A DNA stretch of 7,702 nt from Clostridiales bacterium UBA4696 (GCA_002404795.1 DHKK01000146.1:7828-15529), one strand, 5' to 3'; counted from the stretch's first letter, positions 1 through 6,034 are shown. Notes: generated by a model from the sequence alone, not told the origin. Numbers and translations are program-made.

Positions 1-45
1 CCCCTTGTCAAGGGGAGGTGCCGAGCGAAGCGAGGCGGAGAGGTT
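1..45 (-). repeat. GC-rich palindromic intergenic element, copy A (cut by window start)
   Basis: Read on the minus strand this begins AACCTCTC (complement of 38-45), continues through a GC-rich segment and ends in a small hairpin whose arms are 1-6 and 10-15 (CCCCTT / AAGGGG). The same layout (AACCTCTC, GC-rich middle, CCCC..GGGG hairpin) occurs on the plus strand at 333-381, so I treat the two as members of one family in opposite orientation. Short elements of this look are, from memory, common between genes in gut Oscillospiraceae. The outer end may continue beyond the window. Confidence 0.55.
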
Positions 46-57
46 ATTTCCCGCAAA

Positions 58-90
58 AAGGTGCAGACCAACAAACTTGGTCTGCACCTT
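58..90 (-). terminator. Rho-independent terminator, minus strand
   Basis: A perfect 13-bp stem (58-70 pairs with 78-90) closes a 7-base loop (71-77). On the minus strand it is followed by TTTTT, the layout of an intrinsic terminator; on the plus strand no T-run follows. It lies about 300 bases downstream of the ribokinase gene and is the only T-tailed hairpin there, so it may end that transcript. It could also serve a gene now lost from 91-392. Confidence 0.75.
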
Positions 91-263
91 CTATTGACTG
101 CAAATATTCAAAGGCAACTGCCTATAAATCTGGTGTTCCGTATCAGGCGGCGCGCAGTCAGACATACGAGAGGTGACCATCGAGTGGAACGACGCCTGAA
201 AAATAGGGCCTCACCTGAAATCAGAGGCAGCACGCACCCCGCGTCCCCACGCACTCTTTTCTC

Positions 264-297
264 CCCCATCTTTTCTCTTGCGAGAGAAAAGATGGGG
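264..297. repeat. Perfect 15-bp hairpin
   Basis: Arms 264-278 and 283-297 are exact reverse complements (CCCCATCTTTTCTCT / AGAGAAAAGATGGGG) around the tetraloop TGCG. Neither strand has a T-run directly after the stem, so it is not a classical terminator. The arms mix a C/G-rich base with an A/T-rich upper part. Its position between two related palindromic elements suggests it belongs to the same mobile or repeated mosaic. Confidence 0.65.
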
Positions 298-332
298 CCG
301 CCGGAGGCAGCCGGCAGTCGCAAATCTGCAAC

Positions 333-381
333 AACCTCTCAGTCTCGGCTGCGCCGCGCCAGCTCCCCTGGAAGGGGAGCC
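333..381 (+). repeat. GC-rich palindromic intergenic element, copy B
   Basis: It starts AACCTCTC at 333, has a GC-rich middle, and ends in an 8-bp hairpin: 362-369 (GCTCCCCT) pairs with 373-380 (AGGGGAGC) around GGA. CCTTTT follows on the plus strand, so the 3' half resembles a plus-strand terminator. It faces copy A at 1-45. Its hairpin lies about 12 bases downstream of the ribokinase stop codon and could also form in that transcript, without a T-run on that strand. Confidence 0.6.
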
Positions 382-392
382 TTTTGTATGGC

Positions 393-1283
393 TCAGAGGG
401 CATCCACTGCGGCGCGGACTTCGGCCATCATGGGGATGGAGGGCGCGGCGCCGGGGCGGGTGACGGCGATGGAGGCGGCCATGGCCGCATACTGCATGGC
501 GTCCTTCCGTTCCATGCCCTGCGCCAGACAGCCGACAAAATACCCCATAAACGTATCCCCCGCGCCGGTCGTATCGACCGCGTGGACCGGATACGCGCAC
601 TGCCGGATCTCCACGCCGTCCTTCCAGCTGACAGACCCTTCGGACCCGAGCGTCAGCAGAATGCCGAGCCCGGGATAGCGCGCCCGCAGCGCGGCATAGC
701 CCTCCTCCGGCGCAGAGCAGCCTGCGATCGCGGCGCATTCGATCTCGTTGACCACGAGCCAGTCGACGCCGGTCAGATCGGCCGCCAGCACCTCCTCAGA
801 GATGGGAGAAGCGTTCAAGACTACGCGCAGCCCGCGCTGGACCGCCGCGTGCAGCAGATATGAGAAATTCGAAAGCTCGTTCTGCATCAGCAGATAATCG
901 CCCGGGGCAAAGTGCGAGAGCACGGCGTCGATGTCCTCCGGCGTGACGGCCTGGTTGGAGCCGCCGTAGAGGAAGATGCAGTTCTGCCCGTCGGGCTGGA
1001 CCTGGATGATGGCGTGGCCCTGTGGGGTCTCGGTGTGGCCGAGATACCGCAGATCGACGCCGCAGCGCTCGAGCAGCCGCGCCAGCGGCTCGCCGCCCGC
1101 GCCGAGCATGCCGGCGTGGAAGATGGCCTGACCGCTGCGCGCCGCGGCGATGGACTGGTTCAGGCCCTTGCCGCCCGCGTTCTGCGTGTAGCCGGCCGTG
1201 TGGATGGTCTCGCCCGCGCGGCAGAAATGGTCGACGGCGTAGACATGATCGAGATTGAGAGAACCAAAGTTGACGACGTTCAT
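393..1283 (-). CDS. rbsK: Ribokinase-like PfkB-family sugar kinase
   Basis: This is a 296-residue cytosolic sugar kinase of the ribokinase/PfkB family, expected to transfer phosphate from ATP to a sugar hydroxyl. Visible features in order are N-terminal GSLNLDH with D12; the sugar-binding GGKGLN motif (37-42); LLMQNE with E136, placed like the ribose-contacting Glu of E. coli ribokinase; the NEIE (N-x-x-E) motif at 179-182; and the C-terminal AVDTTGAGDTF signature with catalytic base D243. AIAVTRPGAAPSIP near the end also matches ribokinase. I chose the ATG at 1283 because GAGG lies 8 bases upstream and homology begins there; the frame extends 21 codons further without family sequence. The ribose contacts look kept, but no ribose transporter or rbsD is present, so another sugar (for example a nucleoside-derived one) is possible. 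It follows the amidohydrolase gene after 76 bases with its own candidate promoter. Confidence 0.88.
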   Translation of the reverse strand: MNVVNFGSLNLDHVYAVDHFCRAGETIHTAGYTQNAGGKGLNQSIAAARSGQAIFHAGMLGAGGEPLARLLERCGVDLRYLGHTETPQGHAIIQVQPDGQNCIFLYGGSNQAVTPEDIDAVLSHFAPGDYLLMQNELSNFSYLLHAAVQRGLRVVLNASPISEEVLAADLTGVDWLVVNEIECAAIAGCSAPEEGYAALRARYPGLGILLTLGSEGSVSWKDGVEIRQCAYPVHAVDTTGAGDTFMGYFVGCLAQGMERKDAMQYAAMAASIAVTRPGAAPSIPMMAEVRAAVDAL

Positions 1284-1317
1284 AGAAAAAACCTCGTTTC
1301 CGGAGTGTGATACCGCT

Positions 1318-1346
1318 ATAGTGCCTGTATTTTGGCCGGAAGTCAA
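1318..1346 (-). promoter_or_regulatory. Candidate promoter for the kinase gene
   Basis: On the minus strand TTGACT (1346-1341, five of six consensus) is followed after 17 bases by CACTAT (1323-1318, three of six). The position, inside the 76-base gap and just upstream of the kinase ribosome site, fits. The weak -10 lowers confidence. The kinase could instead be read through from the amidohydrolase gene, as no terminator separates them. Confidence 0.45.
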
Positions 1347-1359
1347 GCCTTTTTTGCGC

Positions 1360-2802
1360 TCAGTCCGCCACGACCGGGACGGCGTCGGGCGGGATGGGGC
1401 AGACGTAGCCGCCCTCCGCGGCCTGATCGAATTCTTCTTTTGCTCTGGTCAGCAGCTCCGGCCGGGCAAACAGGTCGATCGCCGTGCAGGCGATGACGCG
1501 GCCCGCGTGCAGCGCGGCCTTGTGCGCGATGGAGGTCGTGCCACAGGAGACGATCTGCCAGCTGTGGCCGGGGCAGCCGTTCGGGATGGAGGCGACGGAG
1601 CACTGCGCCGTGGGGCACAGCCAGCTCACATCGCCCACGTCGGTCGAACCCGCGCGGAAGGCTTCGCCCGTAAAATAGGGGAGCAGAAAGTCGTTCATCG
1701 CGTGGCCGGAGGCCTGCTGCAGCGCGCGGATCCGGCGGGCGTAGTCTGCCTGCATGCGGCTGCCGGTGCCGGGGATGGCCTGATTGCTGGGATAGGTCGC
1801 GGCGAGCTTCTTGGCGAAGTCCAGCTCCTCCGGGGTGTACTGCGGTACGCCGAGGGCGGCGAAGTTTTCGTGCATGAGCGTCTCGAGCGTGCGGTTCGGC
1901 AGGCAGTCGGCCGTGCCGTCGATGAATTTGCGGGTGTAGCCCGTCTCGGTCATGAGCGCTGCGCCGTCGGCGATCTTGTCGACGCGCGCCTGCAGCTTCA
2001 CGGCCTCGGCCACGTGCTTCGAGCGAACCATATACAAGACCGTGGACGCGCTCTGCACGACGTTGGGGCTGCGGCCGCCGGCGTCGAGGATGGCGTAGTG
2101 GATGCGCGCGTCGTCGGTCATGTGCTCGCGCAAAAACTGCACGCCGATGTCCATGAGCTCGACCGCGTCCAGCGCGCTCCTGCCCAGCTCCGGCGCGCCC
2201 GCCGCGTGGGAGGCGACGCCGTGGAAGGTGTACTGCACCTGGATGCAGGCGTTCGAGCCGCCGGTGATGACCTCGTTGCAGTCCTCCGGATGCCAGGTGA
2301 GCGCGGCGTCAAGCTGTTTCCACAGGCCGTCGCGCGCCATAAAGGCCTTGGCCGCGCCGCCCTCCTCGCCGGGGCAGCCGTAGAGCGTGACGGTGCCGGG
2401 GCAGCCGGTCTGCTCCAGCCAGGCCTTGACGCCGATCGCGGCGGCCAGCGCGCCCGCGCCCAGCAGATTGTGCCCGCAGCCGTGGCCGGTGCCGCCGGGC
2501 GTGCGCTCGGCGTGGACCAGCTGCCCGCCCTGCTGCGAGAGACCGGACAGCGCGTCATACTCGGCCAGAATGCCGATATGCGGCCGTCCGGAGCCAAAGC
2601 TCGCGGCAAACGCGGTGGCGATGCCGCACACGCCCTCCTCCACGCGGAAGCCCTCCTGCTTTAAAACCTCGCAGTAGAGCTTCGCGGACCGGAACTCCTG
2701 CAGAGAAAGCTCCGCGTAGTCCCAGATCTCGTCGGCCACGTGCAGGATGGTGTTTTTCTCTTTTTCAATGGCGTCCAGCGCCAGCTGCTTGTTCTGTGTC
2801 AT
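1360..2802 (-). CDS. abgB: AbgB-like M20-family amidohydrolase
   Basis: This 480-residue protein is a zinc-type M20 amidohydrolase, closest by recall to AbgB, subunit B of E. coli p-aminobenzoyl-glutamate hydrolase (481 residues). Shared blocks include LAEYDALSGLSQQ (79-91), GHGCGHNLLG (106-115) with candidate metal ligands H107, C109 and H111, YGCPGEEGG with E146/E147 (141-149), TWHPE (169-173), SHAA (198-201), LGRSALDAV (206-214), SPNVVQ (245-250), GAALMTET (280-287), LPNRTLE (301-307), STDVGDVSW (386-394) and TSIAHK (423-428). It probably hydrolyses an amide bond releasing an amino acid in the cytosol; no signal peptide is visible. In E. coli AbgB works with AbgA and the transporter AbgT; neither is in this window. 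AAGGAG lies 8 bases before the ATG. The gene follows an amino-acid ABC importer on the same strand, which suggests that its substrate, or a related compound, is imported. The true substrate may differ from aminobenzoyl-glutamate. Confidence 0.87.
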   Translation of the reverse strand: MTQNKQLALDAIEKEKNTILHVADEIWDYAELSLQEFRSAKLYCEVLKQEGFRVEEGVCGIATAFAASFGSGRPHIGILAEYDALSGLSQQGGQLVHAERTPGGTGHGCGHNLLGAGALAAAIGVKAWLEQTGCPGTVTLYGCPGEEGGAAKAFMARDGLWKQLDAALTWHPEDCNEVITGGSNACIQVQYTFHGVASHAAGAPELGRSALDAVELMDIGVQFLREHMTDDARIHYAILDAGGRSPNVVQSASTVLYMVRSKHVAEAVKLQARVDKIADGAALMTETGYTRKFIDGTADCLPNRTLETLMHENFAALGVPQYTPEELDFAKKLAATYPSNQAIPGTGSRMQADYARRIRALQQASGHAMNDFLLPYFTGEAFRAGSTDVGDVSWLCPTAQCSVASIPNGCPGHSWQIVSCGTTSIAHKAALHAGRVIACTAIDLFARPELLTRAKEEFDQAAEGGYVCPIPPDAVPVVAD

Positions 2803-2820
2803 ATGATCGTCTCCTTCATG

Positions 2821-2857
2821 ATAAAGAAACAGGGAAGCGCTGCTGGCGCTTCCCTGT
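2821..2857 (-). terminator. Intrinsic terminator or attenuator between ATPase and amidohydrolase genes
   Basis: A perfect 12-bp stem (2829-2840 with 2846-2857, ACAGGGAAGCGC / GCGCTTCCCTGT) closes a 5-base loop. On the minus strand it is followed by TTCTTTAT. It begins five bases after the ATPase stop codon. The amidohydrolase ATG is only 26 bases past the stem, and its ribosome site fills most of that space, so no promoter fits after the hairpin. The amidohydrolase therefore probably depends on read-through, or on a promoter inside the ATPase gene. Confidence 0.75.
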
Positions 2858-2862
2858 GGGAA

Positions 2863-3630
2863 TTACAGTACCTTGCTCAGGAAGTCCTGCAGGCGGGGGT
2901 TCTGCGGATGCTCGAAGATATCCGCCGGGCTGCCCTGCTCGACGAGCTTGCCGTCGGCCATGAACAAAACGCGGTTGCCGACCTCGCGCGCGAAGCCCAT
3001 CTCGTGCGTGACGACGACCATCGTCATGCCCTCCTGCGCCAGCTCCTTCATGACCTCGAGCACCTCGCCGACCATCTCCGGGTCGAGCGCACTCGTCGGC
3101 TCGTCAAAGAGCATGACCTCAGGCTCCATCATGAGCGCGCGGACGATGGCCACACGCTGCTTCTGGCCGCCGGAGAGCTGGATGGGGTAGGCCTCCGCAC
3201 GGTCGCCGAGCCCGACGCGCTCTAAAAGCGTATGCGCCTTCTGCTCGGCCTCGGCCTTCGGCATGTGCTTGACCTGGATGGGTGCGAGGGTCATATTGTC
3301 GAGGATGGTCATGTGCGGGAAGAGGTTGAAGTGCTGGAAGACCATGCCCATCTTCTGCCGGTGCTTGTCAAGATCGAGCTTGACCCACTTGCCGGCCTCG
3401 TTTTTGACCTTTTTCTTCGTGATGTCCACGCCGTCAAAGTCGATCTCGCCCGCCGTCGGCACCTCCAGCAGGTTCAAAGACCGCAGCAGCGTCGACTTGC
3501 CGGAGCCGGACGGACCGATGACGACCATCACGTCGCCGCGCTCGATGTTGACGCTCACATCGTCGAGCGCCTTGATCTCGCCCTTGTTATAGTATTTCTT
3601 CAGGTGCTTGACCTCGATCAGACTGCTCAT
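2863..3630 (-). CDS. Polar amino acid ABC transporter ATPase (GlnQ/HisP type)
   Basis: This is the 255-residue ATPase that powers the importer encoded by the two upstream genes, working as a dimer on the inner face of the membrane. It has Walker A GPSGSGKST (39-47), Q-loop Q99 in GMVFQHFNLFPH, signature LSGGQKQR (152-159), Walker B VMLFDE with catalytic E177, D-loop SALD (180-183) and switch histidine H209. FQHFNLFPHMTIL is typical of the amino-acid (PAAT) subfamily. It is slightly longer than the usual 240 or so residues because of a Lys-rich insertion at about 72-88 (KKKVKNEAGKWVKLD) ahead of the Q-loop. The ATG overlaps the permease stop as ATGA, and AGGAGG lies 7 bases upstream, indicating translational coupling. 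The substrate cannot be told from the ATPase. Confidence 0.95.
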   Translation of the reverse strand: MSSLIEVKHLKKYYNKGEIKALDDVSVNIERGDVMVVIGPSGSGKSTLLRSLNLLEVPTAGEIDFDGVDITKKKVKNEAGKWVKLDLDKHRQKMGMVFQHFNLFPHMTILDNMTLAPIQVKHMPKAEAEQKAHTLLERVGLGDRAEAYPIQLSGGQKQRVAIVRALMMEPEVMLFDEPTSALDPEMVGEVLEVMKELAQEGMTMVVVTHEMGFAREVGNRVLFMADGKLVEQGSPADIFEHPQNPRLQDFLSKVL

Positions 3631-4460
3631 TTCGTGCCCTCCTGTGCCTGGACCTTGTGCTTGTGCGCGACGTTCGCGGCGTTGCGGCTGGAGCCCGCGC
3701 TCATCTTCTTCTCAAAGTGCGCGATGACCTTGCTCGTCGGGTACGTCAGGCAGAAGTACAGGGCCGTCGCGATGACCAGCGCCTCGGTGATGCGGTAGGT
3801 CGCGCCCTTGACGGAGTTGACGGCGGACATGATGTCCTGCACGCCGATGGTGAAGCAGATGGCGGATTCCTTGATGATGGTGACGAATTCGTTGGCGATG
3901 GCAGGCAGGATGTTGCGGATGGCCTGCGGCAGGATGATGAAGCGCATGGTCTGCAGCTTGGACATGCCGAGCGAGCGGGAGGCCTCGGTCTGGCCGCCGT
4001 CGATCGACTGGATGCCGGAGCGAATGATCTCCGACAGATATGCGCCGGAGTTGAGCGCCAGCGCCACCACGCCGGGGAAGAACCGCTCAAAGCGGATGAA
4101 GCCGAAGAGCATGAAGCCCGGCAGGACCTTCACGCCGTTGAACAGGCCGTAGTACACGAGCATGATCTGCACGACCATCGGCGTTGCGCGGAACAGCTCG
4201 ACATAGACGGACGCGATGAAGCGGATGGGGTTGAAGCGGCTGAGCTTCGCAAGGAAGCCCTCGTCGCGCTCATGGCCGTCGCGCGTCAGGGCCAGCGCCC
4301 GGAACGGCCGGAAGTCGGACATCCGCATGCCTGTGATGAGAAGGGCGAGCAGGAAGCCGAACAGGACCGTCAGAAAGGACAAACAGACGGTACATACGGT
4401 GCCTTGTAAAAACAGCTTCCAATAGGCCAAAGCCTTGGCAAAGCCGGCGGCAGTAAACAT
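3627..4460 (-). CDS. Polar amino acid ABC transporter permease (HisM/GlnP type)
   Basis: This is a 277-residue integral membrane permease forming the channel of an amino-acid importer. Hydrophobic segments are visible at about 23-44, 82-108, 129-147, 190-210 and 226-243. The conserved ELFRATPMVVQIML (88-101), NSGAYLSEIIRSGI (137-150) and the EAA loop EASRSLGMSKLQTMRFIILPQA at 159-180, which docks on the ATPase, place it in the HisMQ/GlnP family. It is longer than the usual 215-230 residues because of a charged loop (about 57-80) after the first membrane segment, an extra stretch (about 109-128), and a basic C-terminal tail. I chose the ATG at 4460 because GGAGG lies 7 bases upstream; an in-frame GTG at 4487 has no ribosome site and sits at the base of a hairpin. 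The gene overlaps the ATPase gene by 4 bases. Confidence 0.93.
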   Translation of the reverse strand: MFTAAGFAKALAYWKLFLQGTVCTVCLSFLTVLFGFLLALLITGMRMSDFRPFRALALTRDGHERDEGFLAKLSRFNPIRFIASVYVELFRATPMVVQIMLVYYGLFNGVKVLPGFMLFGFIRFERFFPGVVALALNSGAYLSEIIRSGIQSIDGGQTEASRSLGMSKLQTMRFIILPQAIRNILPAIANEFVTIIKESAICFTIGVQDIMSAVNSVKGATYRITEALVIATALYFCLTYPTSKVIAHFEKKMSAGSSRNAANVAHKHKVQAQEGTK

Positions 4461-4487
4461 GGTTTTTCCTCCGATCAGAATGCACAC

Positions 4488-4518
4488 AAGGGCCTCTCCT
4501 TCTGCGGGAGAGGCTCTT
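4488..4518 (-). promoter_or_regulatory. Intercistronic hairpin between binding protein and permease genes
   Basis: Arms 4488-4499 and 4507-4518 form a 12-bp stem with one G-T wobble and a 7-base loop. On the minus strand the stem is followed by GTGTGCATT, so there is no real T-run. It is more likely an RNA-stabilising or processing element, or a weak terminator, than a full stop. Such hairpins after the binding-protein gene are known to let that protein be made in excess over the membrane parts. Its base and tail resemble the palindromic element at 333-381. Confidence 0.55.
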
Positions 4519-4559
4519 GCGGTGAGATTTCAGGTGATGGGGTCTGGTCTGCCCGGGCT

Positions 4560-5504
4560 TTAGCCCTCGGAGACCTGGCCGTTCTCGTCGAGCAGGCCTT
4601 CGTAGACATTGCCGGCGGAGAGCTCATTGGCCTCGGCGACGAACTTGTCCATGGAGCCGTCAGCGAGCGCAGCGGCGATGGCTTCGTTGACACCCTTCAT
4701 CAGCGCATCGTTGCCCTTCATGACGCCGACTGCGGAACCGGCAACATCATAAGGAACGTCGCAGACGATGACGAGCTCGGGGTAGTTCTTGGCATAGTTC
4801 TCGGCAACAGCGGTCTCGATGAACGCGCCGTCGAGCTTGTCGTTCAGCAAATCGCCGATGATGTCGGTGACCTTGGTCAGGGAGACGATGTCGGCATCCG
4901 GGGTGTTCTCCACGGCCAGATCGTACTGGATGGAGCCGTTCTGCGCGCCGATGGAGTACTCAGCCTTGTTGGCGGAAGCCAGATCGGTGAACTGATCAGC
5001 CTTGTCCTTGACGGTGACGAAGCTCTGGCCGCCGAAGTAGTAGATGTCGGAGAAGTCCATGGCGTCCGCACGGGCGGGATCCGGGGACAGACCGGCCATG
5101 CCGAGGTCGACGTTGCCGGTGGCAAGCTCGTTGAGCACGCCGTCAAAGTCCATCGGAATGATGTCGAGCTCAAGGCCCAGATAATCGGCGATGTACTGCG
5201 CAAGTGCAACGTCGAAGCCGGCGAGCTGCGGGTCGTTGTTCTCGTCGAGGGCGTAGAACTCATACGGCGCGAAGTCCGGGCTGGTGGCGACGGTCAGCTT
5301 GCCGGGGACGACGGTGGAGATCTCGGCGGCTGCGGTCTCTTCCGTGGCGTCGGCAGTGTCAGTCGCGGGTTCTGCGGCGGTCTCGGTGGTGGTGTCGGCA
5401 GCTTCGGTGGTCTGGGCCGGAGCGTCGGTCGTTGCGGTAGAGGCGCAGGCGGCGAGGCTCAGCACCAGAACGGCTGCAAGCAGCAGAGCAAGTAACTTTT
5501 TCAT
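4560..5504 (-). CDS. Family 3 amino-acid-binding lipoprotein of the ABC importer
   Basis: This 314-residue extracellular lipoprotein captures substrate for the permease encoded downstream. Residues 1-20 are a lipoprotein signal peptide (MKKLLALLLA...LSLAAC) with lipidated C20. A Thr/Ala/Glu-rich tether runs to about 63. The type 3 binding domain follows: LTVATSPDFAPYEF (70-83), GFDVALAQYIADYLG (96-110), FDGVLNELATGNVDLGMAGLS (120-140), R145 in PARAD, the usual partner of the substrate carboxylate, GAQNGSIQY (186-194) and AFIETAVAENY (227-237). At the last site E230 stands where many relatives have Asp for the substrate amino group. The substrate is probably a polar amino acid or small derivative, but the sequence does not say which. 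An ATG also occurs at 5510, but it is only two bases from the AGGAGG; the ATG at 5504 has 8-base spacing and was chosen. Confidence 0.93.
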   Translation of the reverse strand: MKKLLALLLAAVLVLSLAACASTATTDAPAQTTEAADTTTETAAEPATDTADATEETAAAEISTVVPGKLTVATSPDFAPYEFYALDENNDPQLAGFDVALAQYIADYLGLELDIIPMDFDGVLNELATGNVDLGMAGLSPDPARADAMDFSDIYYFGGQSFVTVKDKADQFTDLASANKAEYSIGAQNGSIQYDLAVENTPDADIVSLTKVTDIIGDLLNDKLDGAFIETAVAENYAKNYPELVIVCDVPYDVAGSAVGVMKGNDALMKGVNEAIAAALADGSMDKFVAEANELSAGNVYEGLLDENGQVSEG

Positions 5505-5512
5505 ATTCATTT

Positions 5513-5518
5513 CCTCCT
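5513..5518 (-). promoter_or_regulatory. Ribosome binding site that decides the binding-protein start
   Basis: AGGAGG on the minus strand lies 2 bases from the ATG at 5510 and 8 bases from the ATG at 5504. Two bases is too close for initiation, so the protein should begin MKK rather than MNMKK. Confidence 0.75.
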
Positions 5519-5557
5519 GTGACGAGTGGTTCGTCGATTCTGTTTTGTATGCTCATA

Positions 5558-5585
5558 ATTATACACGCGAAATGCATATTGTCAA
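5558..5585 (-). promoter_or_regulatory. Consensus sigma-A promoter of the amino-acid importer operon
   Basis: On the minus strand TTGACA (5585-5580) and TATAAT (5563-5558) are both perfect consensus, separated by 16 bases. Transcription would start near 5551, giving a leader of about 45 bases. That leader contains only a small 5-bp hairpin (5521-5525 with 5531-5535) before the ribosome site and no room for a riboswitch. The strong match predicts high basal expression. Confidence 0.85.
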
Positions 5586-5818
5586 GAGAAGATGCAAGAA
5601 AAACACGCCAAGTCTTCCGGGCAAAATGTCCGTGGAAGCGTGCAAACTGCACAAAAGAAGAAAAAATCACGCAAAAACCGGAAAAAGAGACGGAAAACCA
5701 GATGCGGCCGGAATGAATATTATTCGTATATATTCAGAAAAACCGGAATAAAACCAGCCGGAACGCCCGCACCATGGGAAAATCATGCATCGCAAGCCGT
5801 GCAGATGGGGAAAATCGG
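5586..5818. other. Gene-free spacer between divergent promoters
   Basis: No gene is supported here. The stretch is A-rich, especially 5652-5700. It contains a bulged hairpin (CTTCC at 5614-5618 with GGAAG at 5634-5638, extended inward by 5619-5622 with 5628-5631), a 5-bp hairpin (5640-5644 with 5648-5652), and four copies of CCGGAA at 5678, 5708, 5743 and 5758. It also holds an AT-rich inverted repeat listed separately. None has a T-run typical of a terminator. Confidence 0.5.
5714..5736. promoter_or_regulatory. AT-rich inverted repeat, possible operator
   Basis: TGAATAT (5714-5720) and ATATTCA (5730-5736) are exact inverted arms separated by 9 bases. TGAAT/ATTCA half-sites recall arginine-repressor boxes, but the spacing here does not match the usual 18-base box. 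It lies between the two divergent promoters, about 130 bases upstream of the importer promoter and 80 upstream of the riboswitch promoter. Binding by any regulator is speculative. Confidence 0.3.
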
Positions 5819-5847
5819 TTGACAATTCGTACAGAAGCAGATAAAAT
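5819..5847 (+). promoter_or_regulatory. Sigma-A promoter of the cobalamin uptake operon
   Basis: TTGACA (5819-5824, perfect) and TAAAAT (5842-5847, five of six) are separated by the ideal 17 bases. Transcription would start near 5854, about ten bases before the first stem of the riboswitch. This is what one expects for a riboswitch leader. Confidence 0.85.
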
Positions 5848-5863
5848 GTAGGAAATTCAATAC

Positions 5864-6031
5864 CATACGTCTCCGCGCGAAAGCGCCGGCGGGCAGCCGC
5901 CGTGGGAACCGGGTGCGAAGCCCGGGCTAACCCAGTAACCGTAATGCGGACGAAGGAGCCGACACCACTGCCGAACGGCGGGAAGGGGCTCCGGTAGGAG
6001 GAAGCAGAGCCGGGAGACCTGGTCACGTATG
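5864..6031 (+). ncRNA. Cobalamin riboswitch aptamer
   Basis: The conserved order of a cobalamin riboswitch is present. A closing stem P1 is formed by 5864-5870 (CATACGT) with 6025-6031 (ACGTATG). GTGG at 5902-5905 can pair with CCAC at 5965-5968. GGGAACCGGGTGCGAAGCCC (5904-5923) contains a hairpin with arms 5909-5913 and 5921-5925. The CCCAGTAACCGTAA core (5930-5943), GCGGACGAAG (5946-5955), CACCACTG (5963-5970) and a stem of 5955-5960 with 5987-5992 follow. The B12 box AGCCGGGAGACCTGG is at 6008-6022. Binding of a cobalamin is expected to switch off the downstream genes through the terminator at 6125-6152. The downstream BtuF/BtuC-like genes agree with this ligand. Which cobalamin form it prefers cannot be read with confidence. 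Confidence 0.92.
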
Positions 6032-6034
6032 TCA

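Larger units (their letters stand above)
1..392. other. Gene-free mosaic of palindromic elements
   Basis: No reading frame here has a credible start, ribosome site and protein-like composition. The stretch contains two inverted palindromic elements (1-45, 333-381), a terminator (58-90), a 15-bp hairpin (264-297), and a structureless piece (about 91-255) that I cannot assign. The latter could be an eroded gene end or part of a larger dispersed repeat, but nothing in it is recognisable enough to name. Confidence 0.6.

Noticed and set aside
1..392. CRISPR array or tRNA-like structure in the palindromic region
   Set aside because: There are no regularly spaced direct repeats and no cloverleaf; only hairpins and one inverted pair are seen.
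61..678. Long plus-strand open frame
   Set aside because: It runs antisense through the ribokinase gene, starts inside a terminator stem, and has Arg/Ser/Pro-rich composition with no ribosome site.
1284..1346. N-terminal extension of the ribokinase-like gene
   Set aside because: The extra 21 residues overlap the candidate promoter and ribosome site and lack family similarity; homology starts at the ATG at 1283.
1255..2664. Plus-strand open frame of 469 codons
   Set aside because: It is antisense to the AbgB-like gene, where high-GC codon use keeps the opposite strand open. The product is Ala/Gly/Arg/Val-rich with no recognisable motif, while the minus-strand frame matches a known family throughout.
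5714..5736. Arginine repressor box
   Set aside because: The half-sites look right, but the 9-base gap does not match the usual 18-base box, so I list it only as an inverted repeat.
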